Shown here in pieces: positions 55,206 through 64,000 of a stretch of DNA of 64,000 bases. Positions within the stretch are counted from its first letter, which is position 1, and each line of letters opens with the position of its first letter. The notes under the pieces were generated by a model. It was not told the DNA's origin. It searched no databases and saw nothing but the letters and a program-made list of their open reading frames with translations. This stretch comes from Symsagittifera roscoffensis (lineage: Eukaryota > Xenacoelomorpha > Acoela > Convolutidae). The translations under genes and the position numbers were made by a program. Location of the stretch: the NCBI RefSeq assembly GCF_963678635.1, contig NC_087062.1, positions 3,931,556-3,995,555 on the forward strand, written 5' to 3'.

Positions 55206-55900
55206 TGTCTAATTAACAGAATCAAAAAGAAAATTCTGAACATAGAGAGACATAATCGAAATCAACGATATATTAATCGGTCATGAGATTATTCAAACAA
55301 CAGATCAAATCACTAAAGATCTAGTTACAAAAGATATCAAAATAGATCACGAGAAAATTTACCAAAATAGGATTTCAAACTATAAGAATAGACAAAGAAA
55401 CTACTCTCAATCGCCTAATAGAAATAACACACGTTATCCAGATTCTCAAAACAAATATAGAAATAATACACCAAAACATCAGAGACAAATAAATTAAGTA
55501 CAAACAACTGAAGAAACAAATTCAAGCCCCCTTGTATTGGAAATGAAAATTGTTCAAAAACTGTTCAAGACCATTCAGAAAATGAATCAAAACAACCCAC
55601 TGATGAACAAATGAATTCAAAAACAAAACAACAAGCATATCGTTTTGTTTTTAGATTTGCATTTTGTTTTGTTTTTTGATTGTTCAAAACCATTCAGAAA
55701 ATTATGTCTCTCTATGTTCAGATTTTTCTTTTTGATTCTGTGGTTGTATTTTTTTGTCTTTTTTCTATTTTTTCTTTGTTTTTGAGAAATTTGTGTTTTT
55801 GCTTGTTGTTTTGTTTTCGAATTCATTTATTCATCAGAGGGTTGATTTGATTTATTTTCTGGATGGTTTTGAACAATTTTTAGACCTGTGAAAGAATATA
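55206..55900. repeat. Inverted junction between pol copies
   Basis: 55255-55530 is the reverse complement of 60510-60785 (gag, Asn/Arg-rich part), so gag here reads on the plus strand. 55217-55256 is inverted relative to 55703-55742 (CTGAACATAGAGAGACATAA and its complement). 55540-55637 is inverted relative to 55797-55890 (AAAACAAAACAACAAGCA and its complement). The junction is therefore a foldback of retroelement pieces. Confidence 0.85.
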
Positions 55901-56776
55901 ATTGAGTTAATTCACAGAAGGCGTATTCTTTTGGGTAATAGGGTAATAGGTTATTTCGATGTTGAACAATTTCTTTTTTATTTGTGTCAGTTAATTTGTA
56001 TGTGACATCAGTAGGTTTGTCAATTATTTGATATGGTCCTTTTCGGAGTGGTTGTATTTTTTTAGATATTCCTTTTTGTGTCGTTAGGTTGGGAATTAAA
56101 ACAATTGTTCCAATTTTTTAAATCTGCTGCTGGCTTAAATCGTGAATTGATTTGATTATTTATGTTCTGCCTTTTGAATAATTTTTTTGTTATTTTCTGA
56201 TAAATTGCGTTATGTTTTTTATCTAAATTTAAAATCCATTCGGTGTGTGCACCAGAAGCTAATTTTAAAATTTGTGGATGATGACAGTGGTCTTCATCAT
56301 GGGTATTTCGTGGTGGATTAAAACAAATTGAATCTTTGTTTGGTTGACAATAACCTTGTGCATTTTTATGGGCGTTTGCTGTAAACATTATTGGCTTACG
56401 TGGTTTTTGGTTGAATACCATTTCAGACGGTGACATTCTTAATGTTGTTGTGATTTGTGAATTATATGAAAGTGGAAATAATTTAACAACTGCTGACCAT
56501 TCAGTATATCGGGTATCATTTCCATTAATGATACATCTGAGATATTCTTCTAATGAACGGTTCATTCTTCGACTAATCCATTTGTCCAAGGTGCATGAGA
56601 TGTACGTGGTTTATGTTTAAAGTTATATAAGTGGCATAATGTGATAATTTCATTATTAATAAATTCAGTGCCATTGTCTGTGACTAAAATTTCGGGTAAT
56701 CCAAGTTTAGCTATCCAGTGTTCGTAGAAAGTTGTATATGCATAATAAGCATTACAATGGGGTACTGGGTTGAGTG
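55704..56776 (-). pseudogene. Pol copy B: integrase core and C-terminal part
   Basis: Counterpart of 50290-51360 at an offset of 5416 bp. The DNGTEF core, NRSLEEYLRCI and GPYQIIDKPTDVTY segments are present, with the same frame break after the PWTNG-like position and the same TAG at its upstream boundary. It ends leftward in the inverted junction, so copy B has lost its env. Confidence 0.85.
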
Positions 56777-58333
56777 CTACATAGTGTGTACCATTATATA
56801 TGAGTTTCCTTCTGAGGTTGGTGAAATTGGTCCTTTTGTGTCAAATGATATTCTGTGAATAAAATAGAGAATTTGTTCTTTAAAAACTAGTTTTTCTGCG
56901 ATTTGTTTTTGATTTGGGTAGTTTTTATTTAATTGGCATATTAAACAATCGTTGCATAATACTTTGATCCATAATGGTGCATTGGGGAAATAAAAACTTT
57001 GGATAAAATTAGAGTATGTCTTTTCTGATCCTGAATGTCCTTTAGTGTGTAGGGTATGTGAAGTATTGAATGCTATTAACATCCTACTTAAGGGTAGACA
57101 AGGTACTTTAAAATCAGGTGTTTGATATTCTGTGTTTTCATTTATGGTAGTATTGTTGAATTTTCTGAAGTATCTAAGGAGTGTTTTGTTTCCTAAGATT
57201 GTGGTATCAGCTTTGTTTGGCTTAGTTTTGTATTTGTGGCATGATTTTAGCTGTCTGATGACGGGGTCAAGGTTTTGGTAATTTTGTAATAATTCCAGTG
57301 TAATTTTTTCTGTTGTTGGTAGGAAAATGTTTTCTATTTCTGTTTTTGATAGGGGTATGGTGTCAAGCGGGTCATGTAGATTAAAAACTTGATATATCGT
57401 GTATTTTGAATCGTTTGGTAACGGTCTTGATAAATTTATTGTATCAGTTAGGTTTTTCTTTTCTATTGAAGGGAATGGGTGCTTCTTATGTGTTTGTTGT
57501 TTAATTCGTTTTTGTTGAGTATTGTTTTTGATCCAATGTGAATATGGAATCGGCTTGAATGTAGTTGTACCTAGTAAATCAACTTCATCATGGTTGTTTT
57601 GACAATCTAAATAGAGTGGAAAGGGTTTTAGATTGTTTATTTGTGATTGTTCTATGTCAGTTTTTACTGCATATATACATTCTAACCGTGGTGAAGTTTC
57701 ATCTTTAGCGAGATAGAATTTTATATTTTGTGGTATTTCAACTGTTGTTTTTCTTGCTAGTAGTTCAGGTGGTGTATTTCTACGAAAAGTGTCAGGTAGT
57801 GCAAGGTTTTTTCCTGCTGTCCATACTATGTGTAATTTTGGAAATTTCACAATGATTAGTCGAAATCTATAAACTCTATGGTTTCGTTTTGATTTTTGTG
57901 TAAAAAGAAATATGATAGGTTTGTTGTCTGTAAAGAAAAACGTTGGATGTTCTGATCCAAGTATCAAAAATTCATATTCTGTTAGAGTGTGTATGATAGT
58001 TGTGCATTCTCTCATAAGAGTAGAGAGTCGTAATTCAGCTTGTGTAAATGGGCGAAAATTTGCTGATATAAATTTCATTTTATTTGTTCCATTGTTGGAT
58101 TGTAATAATGCTGCACCGTGGCCAAAATTTGAAGCATCGCACAATTCATAAAATTGTTGATTAGGATCTGGAATTGTGTTTGAAATTTGTTCAGTGACAA
58201 GTTTTTTGATTTCTTCATATCGCGTTTGATGTTCTGTTGTCCATTCAAAAATATTTTGTTGTCTCAGAATGTTATAGAATGGTCTTAAGTATAATTGCAT
58301 TTTATTTACGTATTTACTTAAGAAATTTAACAT
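56777..58333 (-). pseudogene. Pol copy B: connection, RNase H and integrase N-terminus
   Basis: 518 codons, longer than in copy A because the connection domain (VNKMQLYLRPFYNILRQQ) is still in frame. RNase H has CDASNFGHGAALLQS; the usual DHKP motif reads DNKP here. The integrase HHCC zinc finger and SFDTKGPI are present, and it stops at the same TAG after MVHTM as copy A. Confidence 0.88.
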
Positions 58334-59386
58334 TCCGAGAAATTCTTGGATTTTCTTTTTATTTGTAGGTGGTTGGAGTTTTTGATAGCATCAATTCGTG
58401 ATTTCAGTGGGGTTATAGTGCTTTTCTCTATGATATGTCCAAGAAATTTCACGCGTGTTAAGAAAAAATGGGGTTTATCTGGGGCTGCTTTCATGTTTTC
58501 GTTTTGTAAAAATTGGTGATTTTTTTCTAGAACTGCGAACATTTCATCTTTGGTTTGTGATTGCATAAAGACATCGTCGAAGTATGTAATTGCATTTTTT
58601 TGAGTAAAATTGGTCCAATAATTTCACTCATTAATGCTGAAAAAGCTGCTGGTCCTATGAATATTCCATAGAATAATCTATTAAATTCGTATTGTTGATT
58701 TCCAATTACGAATTGTGTTAATCGTCGTGATTGTTCGTCGAGGGGCATTTGATTATCTGCACTATACATGTCTGCGGTTGTGAAATATTTACCGTTTATC
58801 TTTGTTAAAATTACTTGAATTGGTTCTATTGGCCAATTACATTTAGATTCATCAATGAGTGAATTGAGATATCTGGCGTCTAGAACTCTTTTTAGTGATT
58901 CTCCTTTGGCGAGGATAATAACAGGGCTAATAAAAGTGTTTTCTTTGGTTGTTCTTCTTTATTTAGTAGAGATATGATTTCGTATTGTTCTAGAATGTCA
59001 AGTAATCTATTAACTTTGTCATGTAAGTGAACTGGTACTTTGCTTGCTCTTTGTTTTTTGAAAATTGCGTCAGGGTTCAAGGGTAAATGTAGAGGTGAAT
59101 TTATTTTTCCAACGTCAAATTTAGATGATGCAAAAACTGTTGGATATCTTAACAGTAAATCGGCTAATTTTTCAAATTCATTCTGTGTCACTTGAGAGTT
59201 TTGAAAATTGAACATTGTTAAGAATTTTTGTTGCTGTTCTGTAAAGTGCGATATTTTGAATGTTGTTTTAAAATAAGGTGTTTTCGTGAAATAGTCTGTG
59301 TTCCTTTCTTCATTGCTTATTATATTATTAATTGATAATTCTTCATCGAGAATTGTCGATTGACATATATCTAGTAATTGTAACAT
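58334..59386 (-). pseudogene. Pol copy B: reverse transcriptase, frameshifted
   Basis: Split over at least three frames (59386-58892, 58769-58527, 58566-58327). The N-terminal block matches copy A. FNRLFYGIFIGPAAFSALM is closer to the usual F-G-x-x-x-A-P form than copy A. A frameshift just before the catalytic box leaves YFDDVFMQ in a different frame from the preceding palm. Confidence 0.85.
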
Positions 59387-59959
59387 ATTATTTACTCTCT
59401 ATGCTACTTCTTTTGTGGGGAAGTTGTTGCATTGGTTTCACAATATCCTAAAAGTCTTAAAGGTAAGGTTATTTTATATGGAGAATTACTATATACATGT
59501 AGAGAAATGATATGGGAGTTTGAGCTTTTCATGTATTTTATGGATGAAATTGTTACTCAAAAAAATTTGTTAATTGGTCAGACATATAGAGACGTTGTCT
59601 GTTTTGACTTTTGTTGTATTGGTGAACTTGTTTAATCGGAAATTCGTAAATGTATCCTGAGAGTGGTTTAAGATGTTTTTTTGTTTTTTATTATAGATGG
59701 GGTAAAACTTTGAAAAGAACGGTGGTTGTTTGTTCATTCTTTGGAAGAATGTTAAAGCGGTGTTTTGCGTATCTGTATATTTATCTTTTACATTATTTTA
59801 GCTGTCTAATATATTGATAGTTGTTATGTATTTTGTGATGAATGGAATTACAATAATATTGAGTTTTATATCTGTGATATGGAATTTTTGTTTAAATGGT
59901 TTAATCAGGAGTTTGTTTTGTTCCATCGTTTTAAAGGGAACAAAGAAAAGTTGAATTTT

Positions 59960-60540
59960 CCTGTAATTTTTTTAAGGTTGAGCTTTGTGCTGTTGCTAGT
60001 CTACTGGTGTTAGTTTCGGGTGTAGAGTTTTGATTTCTTTCCAAGTTGTAATACTTATGATATTCGATTCTGCTCCAGAGTCTATTAAAAAATCTATTTC
60101 AAGGTCTGGTGGTTGAAATTCTTTCCTCTTTGGGTTTCCTAAAAGAAAAGGGATTGTCCAAGTTTTTTATTTTGGTGGTTTTTTTGGTATATTGTGGTAA
60201 ATATGATTTGTACTAGAACGTAGTACTTGTTCTTTTTCAGGTTTGTGTAACTTCGTTACATCATTTACTATCTGCTCGATTGGTATGTTACTGTTTCTGG
60301 GTCTAGTGTGATAATCTAAAAGTAATTCCATTTGATTTTTGTAGATATGTGAAAGGAAAGGTTGTTCCAATGTAACGGTTTCATAGTCAATTTCAACTTT
60401 TATCTTGTTGAGTAAATTGTGTTTCCTGTATCACTTTCACTGACTGTAGATTCAAAATTAATGTGGTTTAATTGTAATTCTGTAGTTTCCGTGTTATCAA
60501 AACCAGGGGGTCTGAATTTGTTTTTTCAGTTGTTTGTACT
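59960..60540 (-). pseudogene. Pol copy B: protease region
   Basis: At about 60070-60100 the minus strand reads FLIDSGAESNII, an intact retroviral-type aspartic protease active-site motif, unlike copy A. The linker (60167-60370) precedes it. The stretch 59390-59960 between protease and RT contains frame breaks. Confidence 0.75.
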
Positions 60541-61447
60541 TAATTTATTTGTCTCTGGTGTATTGTTGTATTGATTCTATATTTGTTTTGAGAATCTGGA
60601 TAACGTGTGTTATTTCTATTAGGTGATTGAGAGTAGTTTCTTTGTCTATTTTTATAGTTTGAATTCCTATTTTGTGAATTTTCTCGTGATCTATTTTGAT
60701 AATTTTTATAATTGGATCTTAAGTGATTTGATTTGTGGTTTGAATAATCTCGTGATTGATTAATATATCGTTGATTTCGTTTATTTGAATAGCTTCTGTT
60801 TCTATTATTGGAATAATTTCTGTGTCTATTGTACGATGAGTTTCTTGATCTATCATTTGAACAGTGTCTATTCCTAGATTGTGAATGGGAACTGGAATCA
60901 AACGAATATTTTGGTCTGTTGGAGTTTGATTGTAAACAAATATTTCCATATTGAGTATTTCGACTGCGTGATCGACTATATCTGTTTTGTGAGGGATTTT
61001 GTGAACTTCTTTGGTCTGGTGATCTACCTCCTTAGTTAGAATTATAAGCCGATTGATTTTTTGAATAGTTTGAGCTATTTGGAAGTGGTTTTTAGAACTA
61101 TTATTACTGTGAAAAATCTTATTAGGTAAATTTTGATCATTTTTCATGTACTGATAAAAAGATTTGTTTGGTTCTTTGTATTTTTGTGGTTTATTCTGGT
61201 TGTCTTGTTCTTTTTGTCTGCATTCAGCAATGCTATCGCCGTATCTTCGGCAATGTTTACACCATTTTTTGATTGATGGTTTACCTTTAAAACTTGCATT
61301 TTTCTCAAATATATTTAAAATTTCAGTAATTTTTTTGGATAAATCTGTATCTGAGTTGTGTATATTATTTATATGTGTTGTAGTTGTTTGAATATTTTTA
61401 ACATATTGTAATATGAGATTTTCTGTTTCTTCTAGTTTCATCGTGGT
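60541..61447 (-). pseudogene. Gag: nucleocapsid-like region
   Basis: The frame starts just after a nonsense codon, then KLEETENLILQYV. The zinc-knuckle region reads WCKHCRRYGDSIAEC, where the CCHC histidine position is Asp, so metal binding is probably lost. Downstream is Asn/Gln/Arg-rich low-complexity sequence, as expected for an RNA-binding gag tail, becoming frameshifted after about 61030. Confidence 0.8.
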
Positions 61448-62038
61448 TTATGCTTGTTCTAGTTTATCTACTAGTTTTCTAAAATCTAAGTCTGGTTCTC
61501 GAATTGAGGAGGGATGTGATGCTCTCGTTTTGATTGCTATTTTTCGTAATTGAGGTGTTACAGTCATCATTAAAATTTCTGTGATTTTTGGGTTTTTATA
61601 ACCATGAGTGTTTAGTGAGTATGCTTTTCGGACTAGTGTTTCGATTCTTACTGCTTGTTGTTTGATCGTTTCATTTAGTAGTCTACGAATTTCATTGCAT
61701 AAAACTCTTTGATGTTGTTTGTTCCTTTCAGAATCAAACATTTTTGAAAATTCTTGTGTGAATCTTTTCCGGTACGATTTTATATCTATAGGTAAAACAG
61801 AAAACCATTTTTGAGCTGCGCCATCAAGTGTGGTTTGTATTAACTCTGTGCGTCTATGTATCCAATTTTGGTGAAAAGGTGTATTTATGGGTTCAGGTCC
61901 GATATTCAAATTTAGATTTGCTGTGACTGCATTTAAATAATCTTCTACAGAATATTCAGAATTTGTACCGGTGAATACCATCAATGGCTTGTTTGATGTT
62001 ATTGATGATCCACCCATTAGGTATGGATTCATAATCAT
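61448..62038 (-). pseudogene. Gag: capsid-like region
   Basis: 196 codons in the same frame as the nucleocapsid part, separated from it by one TAA (61448-61450) in place of a sense codon. Features typical of retrotransposon gag are VEDYLNAVTANL, TLDGAAQKWFSVLP, FTQEFSKMFDSERNK and the region of conserved basic/aromatic residues. Helical throughout. It would form the element's particle shell. Confidence 0.85.
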
Positions 62039-62110
62039 TTGGAGTGATTCTGCAGCATTTGGTTTTTGTGAAAAACTTGTAAGTTGACTTTTTGTGATTT
62101 CAAGTTGCTG

Positions 62111-62473
62111 TTAATAATATGGTAGTGGGATTTTATTTTGCATTTGTGTTGGTTGATAAGAATGTGTACTGGCAGGGTTTTGTATCTGCATAGTTTGATA
62201 GGGTTGTGTATAAGGTGGGTTTTGCGTTTGCAATGGTTGGTGAGTTTGTGTACTAGCTAAGTTTTTTGGGTGAAATTTTGTATTTTGAGATGCTAGATTT
62301 GGTTGAGGTTGTTGTACGCGGTATTCCTGTGTATATGGTGCAAAAATATCTGGTTGATAGTAGTCATCATCATCTGATGATAAATATTCAGGTGTATAAT
62401 AAGGTGTTTTTACTTTTAATTTGGTTCTGTTGTTTTTTGTTTTTCTTCTGTTGAAAAAATAGATAATTTTCAC
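62111..62473 (-). pseudogene. Gag: Pro/Gln-rich repeat segment
   Basis: 120 codons with a basic start (NRRKTKNNRTKLK), an acidic SSDDDD patch, and repeated short units of the type PYQxxQxQNPxxT. It is in the same frame as the capsid part, separated by a stop at 62111. Probably a gag spacer. Confidence 0.55.
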
Positions 62474-63447
62474 TTTGGTCTTTTAAAATTCGTGGATAGT
62501 CATGAAAGTTTACTGAAGTTGTTGTTGTTTGTTGAAAATTTTATCTTTGTGAAAAAGAATGATTTTCTGTATTTGGACGAGAAGGTTTAGATGTTTGTGG
62601 TTATTTACATAGCTATAATCATGTTCTATAAAGTTGTTTCTTGTGAAAATTCTTTGTTTTTAAGTTGGTTTCGTCATTGGTCTATACGTTTGATAATCCA
62701 TGTGTGAATACTTTGGGGCAATGGTGGATTTAACCGTTGATTGTAATGTTACCTGAGGTAAAGGTTGGATTTTCAGGTCTTGGAGTTGTAAGATTTGGAT
62801 GTATTGGTGAAATACTTTGTTGTGTTGTTGTTATTACTGTCGTAACTACTTCTTCATTTGCGAAATGTGATGGTGTTTGAATATCTTGTTGTGTGAGGTT
62901 CCTAGTTCAGTTCAGGTTTTCTTGTTGTATTAGAGTTGAGTTTAAAATATTATTTCCTGTTCTATTGGGTAGAAATGAATTATAATTTAAAGGTGTTGCG
63001 TCAGTTGTGAGTGGATTTACCTTAATATAATCTTTGTCAATAGAAATTGTGCTAATTGCTTGACTTGAAATATCTGTTGGTATGTTAAAGATTATTTCCA
63101 AACATAATTTGATTGTTCTGCTATCACAGTGTCATCAGTTGAATTTTGGAGTCTGAGATTTTTTCTTGCTTGTGAGGTTAAAGAATATTATGTGTGAACT
63201 AATCAATGATAAACCATGCCAAGATTTTTTGTAAATCGTGTTTATCGTTTTGTGAAATTTCGTTACTTGTTAAATTTTCACGGATTGTGTTTAAATATTC
63301 GGAAAATTTTTCAATTTCATGTCTTACAGTCGTGTGTTTTGATGTTTGAACTGGTTAAGTTCCTTGGGTTTCAGGCTTTTCTAGTATAGATAAGTAGCTA
63401 TAAATTATTTTAAATACTTCGTTAGTGAATATTGAATTTGTTATCTG
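62474..63447 (-). pseudogene. Gag: degraded N-proximal region
   Basis: The only sizeable frame is 62907-63101 (MEIIFNIPTDISSQ). The rest is frameshifted T/G-rich sequence continuous in composition with gag. No domain is recognisable. Confidence 0.4.
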
Positions 63448-63801
63448 TCAATTTTGATGTTGTATATTTTTTATGTATTCTGTGAATATTCTTGAAAATT
63501 CTATATCTACGTCGTCTGTTTGAATCAGATATCTACCATGAAACTTACTTGGTGACTGTATTTCTATGGTATAGATTCCGTACTGTTGTGTTTGGTTACA
63601 TATTCCTTTGAGGTAGTGATCGATAATTTGTCTTTTGATTTTTACTTCTGGAATTTCTGCTGTGCATGGACTAACTCCTCTTTCAAATAAGTTTGCTATT
63701 AAATTTTGACAAAAATGTGTTTGTCCTCTATTATCAGTGGGTGAATTGATTAAAAACCGGGAGATGAAGTTTTCATCTTCGCTTTCTTGATTTTGACTCA
63801 T
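63448..63801 (-). pseudogene. Gag: probable N-terminus
   Basis: 117 codons from ATG 63801, MSQNQESEDENFISRF, acidic then mixed (VKIKRQIIDHYLKG, YLIQTDDVDIEF). It is the most upstream frame of the element in the window and may be the true gag start. The 5' leader and any LTR lie to the right, largely outside the window. Confidence 0.5.
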
Positions 63802-64000
63802 TTTTGTGCTTTGTTACTGTCATTTTGTAATTTTCAATGTGTTTTATTGGTAGATTCCAATTGTATAGACGTACTTGTTTGTTTTTGTATGTGTTTTTTA
63901 TTCTGCGTTTTCCTTGATTTGATGATTGTGATGTGGTTTCTGAGTCAGAGAAAAATAATGTATCATTAGCTTGGTAGTTTTTATTTACGGAGTCTTTTAC

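Larger units (their letters stand above)
44285..64000 (-). mobile_element. Decayed env-bearing Ty3/gypsy-like retroelement with duplicated pol
   Basis: Reading on the minus strand from the window's right edge: gag frames (63.8-60.5 kb), pol copy B (60.1-55.7 kb), an inverted junction (55.2-55.9 kb), pol copy A (55.2-50.35 kb), then membrane/env-like frames (50.3-44.36 kb). The order PR-RT-RNaseH-IN plus a GPY-type integrase end is that of the Ty3/gypsy group. The plus strand is strikingly T/G-rich throughout. No LTR pair, primer site or polypurine tract was identified; the right end lies outside the window and the left end may be truncated. Confidence 0.85.

Noticed and set aside
52496-58151. 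Plus-strand frames opposite the gypsy-like pol
   Set aside because: Antisense shadows. The minus strand carries RNase H and integrase motifs, and the plus frames do not resemble proteins.
44285-64000. A pair of LTRs flanking the gypsy-like element
   Set aside because: I found no long direct repeat outside gag and env in this window. The direct repeats seen (pol, env segment) are internal.

Overview
The window looks like AT-rich, gene-poor invertebrate (metazoan) nuclear DNA. The evidence is GT-AG introns, an animal-type p70 S6 kinase gene, and many metazoan-style retroelements. I cannot place it in a phylum from sequence alone. No rRNA, functional tRNA, CRISPR array or bacterial-style operon is visible.

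Region by region. 0-2.6 kb: candidate exons of a small secreted-glycoprotein gene on the minus strand, a long foldback inside its putative intron, and a possible last exon cut by the window edge. 2.6-13 kb: no convincing gene; dispersed repeats, a C-tract cluster, a short tandem motif array, tRNA-derived SINE-like heads and a second foldback. 13.1-15.6 kb: the clearest host gene, a two-exon S6 kinase on the minus strand with a 31-bp-TIR element in its intron. 16.7-19.6 kb: another tRNA-like SINE and a 303-bp tandem duplication. 19.8-20.9 kb: an uninterrupted coiled-coil protein gene on the minus strand. 21-24 kb: dispersed repeats.

24.1-41.6 kb is a retroelement cluster. LINE-A (24082-28816, +) is apparently intact: an SGNH-esterase ORF1, and an ORF2 with a virus-like 2A peptide ahead of the endonuclease-RT. 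It sits in a repeat whose unoccupied paralogue lies at about 23.0-23.2 kb. A decayed restriction-like-endonuclease RT element on the minus strand (36527 to 29281) is split by LINE-B (30412-34832, +), which is flanked by a 6-bp duplication ATAGGA. LINE-B's PHD-finger ORF1 and its endonuclease-RT ORF2 share one frame, separated only by TGA in the context TGA-CTA-G, a known leaky-stop context. ORF2 has no upstream ATG, so stop-codon readthrough is the simplest expression model. A third, rearranged PHD/RT/endonuclease element fills 37.4-41.6 kb and contains a 160-bp-arm palindrome.

41.6-44.3 kb holds two diverged Penelope-like RT fragments. From about 44.28 kb to the window end the base composition changes sharply to T/G-rich: this is a decayed Ty3/gypsy-like, env-bearing retroelement read on the minus strand. 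Its order is gag, pol copy B, an inverted junction, pol copy A, then env-like reading frames. The two pol copies share identical inactivating lesions, so the duplication happened after, or copied, the damage. No flanking LTR is recognisable inside the window.
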